A stretch of 23,759 nt of DNA from Bacteroidota bacterium (GTDB lineage: Bacteria > Bacteroidota > Bacteroidia > NS11-12g > UBA955), in NCBI GenBank assembly GCA_009918425.1, contig RGEC01000007.1, forward strand, positions 1 to 23,759. Direction: 5' to 3'. The notes under the pieces were generated by a model. That model was not told where the DNA came from and did not search any database. It was given only the letters and a program-made list of their open reading frames with translations. Made by a program: the position numbers and the translations under genes. The number at the start of each line of letters is the position of its first letter. Position 1 is the first letter of the stretch. This document shows positions 15,201 through 22,287 of this stretch, in pieces.

Positions 15201-17455
15201 ACCGTTTTAGGCTATTGGCAAGTAACTTCTGCAATACCAGAAAACCCTCCAATGCTGCTATACTTACCGTTAAATCACCCCTAAAGCTCAGGCTTCCCAA
15301 AGACACGACCATTTGTATTGGAAATGCACTAAACTTTAGTGCCAAAGGTACCGGTGGCGACAGCACAAGATACACTTTCCAATGGCAGGGATTCGCTTCG
15401 GGCAGTAATATTAATGTAAAACCTACCACCAAGACCACCTATCGGGTTTCATTGGATGATCAGTGCACCTTTTATGACGCGCTTGATTCTGTTACCGTAA
15501 CCGTCAGGGCGCCACTTACCCTGAAAGCCGGAAAAGACACTACCATTTGCCAGGGCCGCTCAGTAACACTGACAGCCGCACTAAGTGGCGGTCTGCCTTC
15601 AGGCTATAAATACCTGTGGACTCCCGGCAATAGTACGCTGGCCAATTATGCGGTTAGTCCGGCCACAACTACCGACTATACCATACGCGCTCTCGATGCC
15701 TGCACGCCCGATACTCTCTATGCCACCTTCAAGGTTAGTGTGCGGCCCGCGTTGGACATAACCGTCAGCAGAGACACACTAATCTGTCAAGGCAATGCAG
15801 TTGTTTTGACAGCGAATGTATCCGGTGGATTAACCACCACACGCACGGTAACCTGGAATCAGGGCTTGGGAACAGGTCTGAATAAGACAGTTTCACCTGC
15901 CACCAAAACAACCTACAGAGCTATTCTTAGTGATGCTTGCTCAGTGAAGAATGATACTGCTTATGTAATTGTGGATGTGCGTTCGCCACTGGCACTCACT
16001 TTATTGCAGGACACAACCCTCTGTCTTGGAAGGAGCACAGCCCTGAAAGCTACACCTGCAGGCGGATTAAGTACAGGATATACCATCGCCTGGAACCAGG
16101 GATTGAGCAACGGTAGTGGGCATACGGTAACCCCCAACATAACTACCCTTTACCGGGCAGTACTAAGTGATGGATGCACGGTAAAAAATGATACACAACT
16201 GGTAACAGTTACAGTGAGGTCACCATTGAGCATCACCACAAACAAAGACACTACTCTTTGCTATGGAAATGCCATACTGCTAAAATCCAATTCCTCTGGT
16301 GGAAATGGCCTTTACCAATACCGCTGGGAGAATGTGGCCAATCCGGCAACTTCACTCGGCAGCGGTGCCACCCTGAGTCTTAATCCAACAGCAACGCAGA
16401 CTGTTCGGGTAATTCTTTCAGATGGCTGCACCGTTAACAGCGATAGTGCAACCGTAAAAATCTCTGTGCTGCCCAATCTCACTATTACCACATCACAGGA
16501 TACTGCTATTTGTGCGGGTGAAAATGCCGGCTTGCGGGTCAAAGCTTCAGGGGGCAACGGGAATTATGGCTATACATGGACAGATTTGTCGGATAACAGC
16601 AATTCAGGCAACACTGCAAACATTACCGTTTCACCTGCAAACACCCGTAGCTACAGGATTGTGGTAACCGATGGCTGCACGGTAACCCAGCCCCAGCGCA
16701 ATATTCAGGTACAGGTAGTTGCACAACCCCTAGCCAATCTTTTCTTCCCCAATACAACAACCTGTAATCCGGGTGTATTCACGGTGAAAAATATTAGTTC
16801 TTCCGCAACACGTTTTCTGATAAACAGCAAGCGCTATAGCGGCAATGATACAACTTTACGTTTTGCCACAGGCAGTCATCCTGTTAAACTGAGTGCTTTT
16901 AACAGCCTGGGATGCGCAGATACCATTTCCTACACGCTTATTGTTAATCCAAGACCCAAAGCAGGCTTTACGTTCACCCCTTCAGCACCCAGAGAACTTC
17001 AGCCGGTAACATTTACGGATCAAAGCAGCGGAGCCACATCCTGGAACTGGAATCTGCCTCATGGTTATTTCAATTCACAGCAGCCGCTTACATGGATTTC
17101 TAACGATACCGGTACTTGGCCAATCCAGCAGATTGTGGGCAATGCTTTTAATTGCTACGACACCTTAAACAGCATTGTGAGGGTTGGAATCGGCTACTAC
17201 CTGCACATTCCCACTGCATTTACGCCTGATCAAAACGGACTTAATGAAGTTTGGAAGCCGTCTCTCAGGGGGGTAAAAACGTACAGACTCCATATCTACA
17301 ATCGCTGGGGACAGCTAGTGTTTAAAACCGACAACCCAAAAGAAGGGTGGAACGGAGAAGGGGCACCACAGGGAACCTATATTGTGGAAGTGAGCCTGAT
17401 TAATGCCTATGATGAGCGCGTAACAGAAAAAGGTACCATTACACTGCTTCGTTAA
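12272..17455 (+). CDS. Giant secreted subtilisin-family (S8) protease with repeat region and T9SS type B sorting domain
   Basis: 1727 residues. I chose ATG 12272 because it begins a clear signal peptide (MKFSMLRNW, hydrophobic core, ending near VNAQQ) and follows a -7 box; the frame opens further up at 12194 but adds a non-signal leader. The S8 domain (about 205-460) carries the triad D241 (GEWDG), H269 (NHATHVCGT) and S441 (NGTSMSCPG). Then come a beta-sandwich (PGTARFQVMLVWDD), an Fn3-like module (~730-815), two Ig-like modules (~820-1000), six repeats (~1005-1487), a PKD-like module (~1565-1640) and a type B gliding-motility C-terminal domain from IPTAFTPDQNG (~1646) to the end. Inferred role: T9SS-exported surface or secreted protease or adhesin. 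Its 3' end overlaps the convergent histidine kinase gene by 17 bases. Confidence 0.9.
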   Translation: MKFSMLRNWLILPLLCLTTMVNAQQRPVIRMKSGDIQISRQTVVPQGENENGYYTAFISFVSIPDASQKEALAKSGITLLEYVPELTWYAEIPNTMAGKDLSSLGVVCIQPLQSSWKTQTELWQNGGPEWSKISALPGWVEAVVFLNGNHRYQEVKNHSEKQGFVCREYLPNFKSIQVRFPLEKLPSLLSIEGFYWLEPIPPAVEAHNFPGRVNHRALTLNLGRPGGRNLWGKGITIGEWDGAGAGSHVDFNDRVILKNPYVAGSNANHATHVCGTITGGGIIDPYGQGMAPKANLFSWDFSGNIPAEMDTACFRDSIVMTNNSYGYGSDPCGTRGSYDGISRNLDILVNMYPYLSHQFSSGNSRSSNCATGGYRTINSGFQAAKNIITVGALQFNDGNSTFHSYGPMFDGRMKPDICAMGVNVYSTLPANTYQGGWNGTSMSCPGATGTIALLYERFKQLNSNKKPLNHTLKAIVCNTADDLGNVGPDYAFGFGRINAVSANKVLEDKTYKVDSVTNGNSRTDTVYVKPGTARFQVMLVWDDMYAAAGASPSLINDLDLEVQDSAGNKYLPWTLNPACHTCLPIRKRDSLNNAEQFYFDNPKSGKWVIRVKGKAISTTNEVYTITHSQIGNYVRVSYPNGHETMVPPTSTAPQTIAWDAFGANSTYTIEYSADSGITWNNITTGLAASNRYFTWNNAPANLNTRRALIRIKNGSLTDVSDTTFHIFYRANQPNGMTCSSQVHLYWPKTTGAASYRILQSINSFMEVIGTTKDTFFTVTGLVNGKTYWFALEAVGPNGEIGPRCNGKAFTPTATPVAPAITRQPASQVICAGNTLILVSTASGSTSMARQWQSSTDNGKTWQNISGKTGDTLSLPNFSWNQRGTYYRNRYVNACLNLVYTQPAIIQVDTQATFTSQPADVWKCEGDSAMWTVGVNSGLRPSLQWQRSTNNGVTWSDLPGDTLNTLKRKNLTFASNNHRFRLLASNFCNTRKPSNAAILTVKSPLKLRLPKDTTICIGNALNFSAKGTGGDSTRYTFQWQGFASGSNINVKPTTKTTYRVSLDDQCTFYDALDSVTVTVRAPLTLKAGKDTTICQGRSVTLTAALSGGLPSGYKYLWTPGNSTLANYAVSPATTTDYTIRALDACTPDTLYATFKVSVRPALDITVSRDTLICQGNAVVLTANVSGGLTTTRTVTWNQGLGTGLNKTVSPATKTTYRAILSDACSVKNDTAYVIVDVRSPLALTLLQDTTLCLGRSTALKATPAGGLSTGYTIAWNQGLSNGSGHTVTPNITTLYRAVLSDGCTVKNDTQLVTVTVRSPLSITTNKDTTLCYGNAILLKSNSSGGNGLYQYRWENVANPATSLGSGATLSLNPTATQTVRVILSDGCTVNSDSATVKISVLPNLTITTSQDTAICAGENAGLRVKASGGNGNYGYTWTDLSDNSNSGNTANITVSPANTRSYRIVVTDGCTVTQPQRNIQVQVVAQPLANLFFPNTTTCNPGVFTVKNISSSATRFLINSKRYSGNDTTLRFATGSHPVKLSAFNSLGCADTISYTLIVNPRPKAGFTFTPSAPRELQPVTFTDQSSGATSWNWNLPHGYFNSQQPLTWISNDTGTWPIQQIVGNAFNCYDTLNSIVRVGIGYYLHIPTAFTPDQNGLNEVWKPSLRGVKTYRLHIYNRWGQLVFKTDNPKEGWNGEGAPQGTYIVEVSLINAYDERVTEKGTITLLR
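15281..16733 (+). repeat. Six tandem 79-84-residue protein repeats inside the subtilase
   Basis: Each unit begins near the pattern (K/R/Q)DTT(I/L)C.G, continues through a Gly-rich turn and a central Trp, and ends near TYR..L.D.C....D..TV.V. The DT motifs start at 15299, 15533, 15770, 16007, 16244 and 16496, so periods are 234, 237, 237, 237 and 252 bases. Units 3 and 4 are most alike, sharing TWNQGL/AWNQGL and VRSPL. The units have diverged at DNA level, so this is not a recent expansion. They resemble SprB-like or PKD-like adhesin repeats of Bacteroidota surface proteins. Confidence 0.8.
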
Positions 17456-18350
17456 GAAGAACCCGCATAGTAGTTCTGACCCCGGGTAAACTCTCTTTTA
17501 CAAAGATTTGACCCCGGTGATAGTCTTGAATAATACGTTTTGCCAGCGATAATCCAAGACCCCAGCCACGTCTTTTTGTAGTGAAACCGGGTTTAAAAAC
17601 AGACTTAAAGTTGTTGCGGGGTATCCCTTTTCCGGTATCAGAAACATCCAGAATAATTTTACCCGATTTTCTGTGAATACTATATTTAAGTTCACCGGCT
17701 CCCTCCATTGCATCTATGCTGTTTTTGGTGAGGTTTTCAATTACCCAGTCAAAAAGATTCAGGTTGAGCATTACATAAACCGGACCTGAAGACTGTATGT
17801 CAAAATGAACCCCTTTCCCGGAGCGGGTTTTCATATAAGCCACAGCATGCTGTAAGGTTTGGTTGAGTTCTACCTTTTTCAGGATGGGTTCGGATCCGAT
17901 TTTGCTGAAACGCTCTGTAATTATTTGCAGGCGCCTGATATCCTTCCGCATCTCATCACCGGCATTTTCAGGCATTTCGCCCATTTCAATAACATCTACC
18001 CAGCCCATTAACGAGGAAATAGGCGTACCCAACTGGTGGGCAGTTTCCTTGGCGAGACCTACCCAAACCTGATTTTCCTCCGCCCTGCGACTTACTGAAA
18101 AAGCAAAGTAAGAAACCAAAATAAACAGGCCCACTACTCCCAGCACCGCATAGGGATAATATCTCAGTTGCTTCAGCACTGAGCTCTCACCGTAATAAAC
18201 CTTGTATTCTATGCCTTCGGCAAAAGGAATGCTAATGGGTTCATTTTCAGTTGCAAATTGTTGTTTCATTTTCTCGAGATATTCCGGATTTTTTAATTTG
18301 CCGGAGTCCAGATTTCTTATCTGCTGGGTGATCATGATAATCGCGGGCAT
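17439..18350 (-). CDS. Sensor histidine kinase, apparently lacking its N-terminal part
   Basis: 303 residues as read from the ATG at 18350. One membrane segment (about 66-86) is followed by a dimerisation/H-box (GLAKETAHQLGTPISSLMGW, H105). The ATP-binding domain is complete: N-box ENLTKNSIDAM, G1 DTGKGIP, F-box FKPGFTTK and G2 GWGLGLSLAKRI. It would autophosphorylate on H105 and pass phosphate to a response regulator not in this window. Relatives I recall are ~380-400 residues with a first membrane helix and a periplasmic part before the segment RNLDS.....P.YL; here only ~11 residues precede it. An in-frame stop lies four codons upstream of the ATG. The upstream 104 bases overlap the glycosyltransferase frame. 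So the gene is likely a deletion remnant, perhaps still translated. The 3' end overlaps the subtilase by 17 bases. Confidence 0.75.
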   Translation of the reverse strand: MPAIIMITQQIRNLDSGKLKNPEYLEKMKQQFATENEPISIPFAEGIEYKVYYGESSVLKQLRYYPYAVLGVVGLFILVSYFAFSVSRRAEENQVWVGLAKETAHQLGTPISSLMGWVDVIEMGEMPENAGDEMRKDIRRLQIITERFSKIGSEPILKKVELNQTLQHAVAYMKTRSGKGVHFDIQSSGPVYVMLNLNLFDWVIENLTKNSIDAMEGAGELKYSIHRKSGKIILDVSDTGKGIPRNNFKSVFKPGFTTKRRGWGLGLSLAKRIIQDYHRGQIFVKESLPGVRTTMRVLLNEAV

Positions 18351-20220
18351 AGGCCAGATTCACCGCCGGCTCGAGTTCATCGTTTTTATAAATCATTCCC
18401 GGATAAAGACAACCCGGCTTGATTTTAGGTAAAAATTCAGTATTGGGTCTACTGCCGTAACTCACCCATGTTTCGCGGCCCAAAACTACTTTAATCCAGT
18501 TTTTCATAAGCAAACGTCCACCCTGAGAAAATGCCAGTAATGGAGAAAGTAATGCTAACACAAAAGCAACACCCAAATCGAATATACGCTTTTTTCTCCG
18601 TATTTCCAAATTTTCAATGGTAAAACTGAGATCCAGGGTAAACAATTCTCCCCGCTCATCCTTACTGTTACTGCCAATTACAAACTGACTTCCCTCGGGA
18701 ACAATTTTAAAATGGACATTTTTGCCTGAAAGCCTGCTCATAACAGCCATTATATCCGCGGAAGCCACATCAGCCGCACTGAAAATAACTAGGTTTACCT
18801 TGAAAATATCCACTACTTCGGAAATCTGCTCAAGTCCACCGGCAAAACCCTCGGGCCTGGAGCCGTCGGGAGAAACACGGGCTATGGCATCCATTTTTAC
18901 CATACTTCTGGACAACAAGCCCTCGATTCGGGCTGATTCCGAACTTCCCGCTACCAAGGCAATTCTATAGGTACCGCCTCCGGAAAGCTGAGTTTTTCCT
19001 GTCTTTATAAAATGAAGCAAAAAGCGCAACAGTAATGGAGCAGCGAGACTCCAGGCACACCCCAGCAATAAAATAGCCCGACTGAACTGCAATGATTTAG
19101 GCAGAAAAGCATAGGCCGAAAAAGTAATCAATGCACCAACTGCTGCACCTCTTATGATTCTTCGCACAGAAAGAGGCTTGTCATAACCGCCACTGAGATA
19201 CATGCAAAACAGCACCAGAAGTATATAAACCGGAATATGCAACACAAAATAGGTATCGGGATAAAACCCCTTCACATACTTATTGTAGTCCTCCCAATAG
19301 CGGGTAATACCAAAATATCCGGCATAAATAAGTATAAAATCCAGCATTGGAAGAATAGCCGCACTGAAAACCCGGTATGCCAATGCGAATGAGGCACGCA
19401 GGTAAATAGCCAACTGAATAAAGACATTCAGTCGCCCTGCTATGTTGCTGCTGTAATGTTTTCTCGCAAATAATACCATGGCGTTATAAAACACCTTCAC
19501 ATAGTTGGCACTGCGTTTTTTGGTACTTTCGCCTTTGTAGTGAATAATGGTGGTATCGGGGAAATAATAATTGTGATAACCGGCCCGGGTAATTCGATAG
19601 CTTAAATCAATATCTTCCCCGTACATAAAGAAATCCTCATCCAGCAAACCAATTTTCTCCAAAGTATGGCTTCGAAGCAACATAAATGCACCGCTCAGAA
19701 CGTCTACCTTGTGAATACTGTTCTCATCAAGGTACTTTAGGTGATAGCGACCAAACGTTTTTGACTTTGGAAAAACGGCAGATAATCCGGTCATTTTATA
19801 CAACGCTACGGTCGGTGAGGGTAATCCGCGTTTGCTTTCGGGCAAAAACTGTCCCTTGCCGTCAATCATGCGCACACCGAGTCCACCGGCTTCAGGATGC
19901 TTGTCCATAAACGCCACACACTTTTCCAGCGTATCATCCTGCAAAACTGTATCGGGATTTAGCAAAAGAACGTATTGGGAATTGCTGCTGCGTATAGCCT
20001 GATTATTGGCTTTGCTAAAACCCAGATTTTCCTTGTTCTCTATACATTTTACAGATGGAAACAGGTTTTTTACCATTTCCATGCTGCCGTCTACGCTGTT
20101 GTTATCAACAACCCATACTTCTGCATCAAGGTTGCGGGTTGCCCGCATAACACTGTGTAGTGCCTGCTCCAGAAAGTAGCGAACATTGTAATTGACGATG
20201 ATGACCGAAATCTGGTGCAA
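18247..20220 (-). CDS. Multidomain membrane glycosyltransferase (GT2 plus degenerate sugar-transferase module), altered C-terminus
   Basis: 657 residues. N-terminal GT2 domain (about 1-240): ISVIIVNYN, VVDNNSVDGS, NPDT at 88-91 as DxD equivalent, acceptor motif GEDIDLSYR at 201-209. A membrane region follows (about 265-405, several helices), then a Rossmann-like CoA-binding fold (about 417-535, starting YRIALVAGSS). Last comes a segment like bactoprenyl-phosphate sugar transferases (RRKKRIFDLGVAFVLALLSP) that lacks the catalytic KFRTM region. Presumably it adds a sugar to a lipid-linked or surface glycan. The family-like sequence runs to NLAYARDY (residues 621-628); the last 29 residues are an out-of-frame reading of the histidine kinase gene, so the native tail appears lost. 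Start TTG at 20220, 5 bases after the RecR stop. Confidence 0.8.
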   Translation of the reverse strand: MHQISVIIVNYNVRYFLEQALHSVMRATRNLDAEVWVVDNNSVDGSMEMVKNLFPSVKCIENKENLGFSKANNQAIRSSNSQYVLLLNPDTVLQDDTLEKCVAFMDKHPEAGGLGVRMIDGKGQFLPESKRGLPSPTVALYKMTGLSAVFPKSKTFGRYHLKYLDENSIHKVDVLSGAFMLLRSHTLEKIGLLDEDFFMYGEDIDLSYRITRAGYHNYYFPDTTIIHYKGESTKKRSANYVKVFYNAMVLFARKHYSSNIAGRLNVFIQLAIYLRASFALAYRVFSAAILPMLDFILIYAGYFGITRYWEDYNKYVKGFYPDTYFVLHIPVYILLVLFCMYLSGGYDKPLSVRRIIRGAAVGALITFSAYAFLPKSLQFSRAILLLGCAWSLAAPLLLRFLLHFIKTGKTQLSGGGTYRIALVAGSSESARIEGLLSRSMVKMDAIARVSPDGSRPEGFAGGLEQISEVVDIFKVNLVIFSAADVASADIMAVMSRLSGKNVHFKIVPEGSQFVIGSNSKDERGELFTLDLSFTIENLEIRRKKRIFDLGVAFVLALLSPLLAFSQGGRLLMKNWIKVVLGRETWVSYGSRPNTEFLPKIKPGCLYPGMIYKNDELEPAVNLAYARDYHDHPADKKSGLRQIKKSGISRENETTICN

Positions 20221-20225
20221 GGTGT

Positions 20226-20831
20226 TTAAACTTTATACTCTGTGCGGTTGGCAATACTCCGTCCAAGGGTAATTTCATCGGCGTAACCAATTTCTCCGCC
20301 TATGGCTATTCCACGCGAGATACAGCTTACGCGCACAGGCAAATCCCGAAGTTTTTTGGCCAGATAAAACATGGTGGTATCCCCTTCAACAGTGGCACTG
20401 AAGGCCATAATAATTTCTTCGGGAGCATTTTTCTCAACCCTATCCACTAGTGCCTGAATATGAAGCTGATCGGGACCAATACCATCCATGGGGGAAATTA
20501 ATCCTCCCAAAACATGGTAAACTCCATTGAACTGGGCAGTAGACTCAATGCTCATCTGATCGCTGAAATCTTCCACCACGCATATAATTTTGGCATTACG
20601 CGAAGGATTGGAACACACATTACAAACCTCATGGTCGCTGACATTGCCGCATTCACGGCAAAGTTTCAGCTCGGTTTTTATTTTTAAAATGCTGTCAGCC
20701 AGATTCACTACTTCATGTTCAGGGCGATTCAGCAGGTACATCACCATGCGTAATGCCGAACGTTTCCCTATACCGGGAAAGCCCGACAATGCCTCTACGG
20801 CCTGTTCTACAATACCGGATGTGAACTGCAC
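20226..20831 (-). CDS. recR: Recombination mediator RecR
   Basis: 201 residues, the usual RecR length. Helix-hairpin-helix FPGIGKRSALRM at about 18-29, four-Cys zinc finger with C58, C61, C70 and C73 (CRECG ... CNVC), and a Toprim domain from IICVVED to about 175, with conserved GGLISPMDGIGP and the C-terminal Walker-like GGEIGYADEITLGR. With RecO/RecF it loads RecA at single-strand gaps. The start is GTG at 20831; a -7 box sits 4 bases upstream and no better start exists. It leads a minus-strand unit with the glycosyltransferase and the histidine kinase remnant, though the functions seem unrelated. Confidence 0.95.
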   Translation of the reverse strand: MQFTSGIVEQAVEALSGFPGIGKRSALRMVMYLLNRPEHEVVNLADSILKIKTELKLCRECGNVSDHEVCNVCSNPSRNAKIICVVEDFSDQMSIESTAQFNGVYHVLGGLISPMDGIGPDQLHIQALVDRVEKNAPEEIIMAFSATVEGDTTMFYLAKKLRDLPVRVSCISRGIAIGGEIGYADEITLGRSIANRTEYKV

Positions 20832-20835
20832 ACCG

Positions 20836-20843
20836 CGAAGTTA
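20836..20843 (-). promoter_or_regulatory. -7 promoter box TAACTTCG (minus strand) upstream of recR
   Basis: Read on the minus strand, TAACTTCG ends 4 bases before the GTG at 20831. It is the TAnnTTCG variant; the mRNA would start about at the start codon. The 125-base divergent gap to panD holds no other feature I can support. Confidence 0.5.
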
Positions 20844-20938
20844 AGGATTTGGGGCCGTTATGCCCTACCTGTATCTGTTTGGCAAATATTTTCGTGATAT
20901 TCCGTAAACAAGAAACCGTGCCTTTGGGTTTATTGTAC

Positions 20939-20946
20939 TAATTTCG
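20939..20946 (+). promoter_or_regulatory. -7 promoter box TAATTTCG upstream of panD
   Basis: A TAnnTTCG box ends 10 bases before the ATG at 20957. TTTG at 20923-20926 is only 12 bases upstream, too close for a standard -33 element. Confidence 0.5.
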
Positions 20947-20956
20947 CTGAAAATTT

Positions 20957-21304
20957 ATGCAGATTGAGGTTTTACAGGCCAAGATTCACAACGTTCGCAT
21001 CACCCAAACCGAACTGAACTATACCGGAAGTATCACCATTGACATGGATCTGGTGGATGCCGCAGGACTGATTCCCAACCAGAAGGTTCTGGTTGTGAAC
21101 AACAACAATGGTGAACGTTTTGAAACCTATATCATCGCCGGAGAGCGGGGCACCGGAATTATAGGACTCAATGGTGCAGCGGCACGAAGAGGACAAGTGG
21201 GTGATGAACTGATTATCATGACTTTTGCTATTATGACTAAAGAAGAAGCCACTTCGCATCAGCCTAAAAACATCTTCCCCGACAGACACAACCGACTGGT
21301 TTGA
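20957..21304 (+). CDS. panD: Aspartate 1-decarboxylase proenzyme
   Basis: 115 residues. Decarboxylates L-aspartate to beta-alanine for pantothenate and coenzyme A. The self-cleavage site is Gly24-Ser25 in NYTGSITID; Ser25 becomes the pyruvoyl group. Further PanD blocks are DAAGLIPNQKV, the ERGTGIIGLNGAAARR segment and VGDELIIMTFA. The C-terminus (DRHNRLV) is slightly shorter than in E. coli. The start ATG follows a -7 box. It leads a four-gene run; the next gene overlaps its stop by 4 bases at TTGA. The linkage to envelope-type genes downstream is positional rather than metabolic as far as I can see. Confidence 0.95.
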   Translation: MQIEVLQAKIHNVRITQTELNYTGSITIDMDLVDAAGLIPNQKVLVVNNNNGERFETYIIAGERGTGIIGLNGAAARRGQVGDELIIMTFAIMTKEEATSHQPKNIFPDRHNRLV

Positions 21305-22287
21305 CATTGAATAAAAAAACCATAACGAATGCCCTAATCATTGTTCTTACCATCCTGATATTTCTCTGGATTGGGCTGAAAACTGACTGGGCAGCAACCT
21401 GGAACGCGGTAGTATCCGCCGATCTCAGATGGGTAGGCACTTCGGTATTGGTGATGATTTTTGCCCACTGGCTAAGGGGTTACCGCTGGAATATGCTCAC
21501 AGCACCGGCAGGATTTCCACTCAATACTAAACGCTCTTTTTATGCTGTTATGAGCGGTTACCTCATCAATGTAGCAACCAGCCGTGGTGGTGAAGTGGTG
21601 CGCTGCGCCGTAACTTCAAAAACCGAAAATGCTCCCACCGACCTGCTCATTGGCACGGTAGTTACCGAGCGACTGGTGGATATGCTGATGCTTATGCTGG
21701 TTTGTGTTACAGGTCTGTTGGTTGAATTTCAGCATATTTATGGTTTTTTTGATAGTTTCATCCTTACACCAATCGGCAAAGCAGTTACCTTACCCAACAT
21801 TCTTATAATACTTGCTTTGCTTACTCTAGGAATTCTTTTGATAAAGTATAGAAAAAGCAAAAATTCCAACACTACACCCGGCAAGATTGCTACCTTGCTC
21901 TCCGGTTTTTCTAAAGGATTAAAAACCATTTTTGCGCTGGAAAAACCGGCCTTGTTTTTCTTATACTCTGCCGGTATCTGGTTTTGCTACATGCTAAGCG
22001 GATATTGCCTCTTGCAAAGCTTACCCGTAACAGAACACATGGAATTTGGCAGCGCTATCAGCCTATTGATTTTTAGTGCTGTAGGCATTGCCATACCACT
22101 TCCTGCCGGAGCCGGGGTATGGGGTGCCATTTCCTTCGGACTGCAGGCAGTATATGCCATCAGCGCCAAAGACGCAGAAACCTTCGGCATTTTTAACCTT
22201 GCCTATCAAAACCTGTTCAGTATCATCATTGGCGGTATTTGCTACATGCTGATGATGATGGAAATGCGCAAAATAAAAACCGCATGA
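21301..22287 (+). CDS. Flippase-like integral membrane protein (YbhN/UPF0104, LPG synthase TM family)
   Basis: 328 residues with about eight membrane segments. The family signature is visible near residues 90-105: SGYLINVATSRGGEVVRC, matching the 'n...P.r.GE..R' pattern of PF03706-type proteins, plus IPLPAGAGVWGA near 265-275, similar to the 'lP.PGG.G..E' motif. This family covers the membrane part of lysylphosphatidylglycerol synthase and stand-alone relatives linked to lipid flipping or envelope homeostasis. There is no aminoacyl-transferase domain. Start TTG at 21301 overlaps the PanD stop by 4 bases; a second TTG lies at 21307. Its stop overlaps the adenylyltransferase start by 4 bases. 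Substrate unknown. Confidence 0.78.
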   Translation: MTLNKKTITNALIIVLTILIFLWIGLKTDWAATWNAVVSADLRWVGTSVLVMIFAHWLRGYRWNMLTAPAGFPLNTKRSFYAVMSGYLINVATSRGGEVVRCAVTSKTENAPTDLLIGTVVTERLVDMLMLMLVCVTGLLVEFQHIYGFFDSFILTPIGKAVTLPNILIILALLTLGILLIKYRKSKNSNTTPGKIATLLSGFSKGLKTIFALEKPALFFLYSAGIWFCYMLSGYCLLQSLPVTEHMEFGSAISLLIFSAVGIAIPLPAGAGVWGAISFGLQAVYAISAKDAETFGIFNLAYQNLFSIIIGGICYMLMMMEMRKIKTA

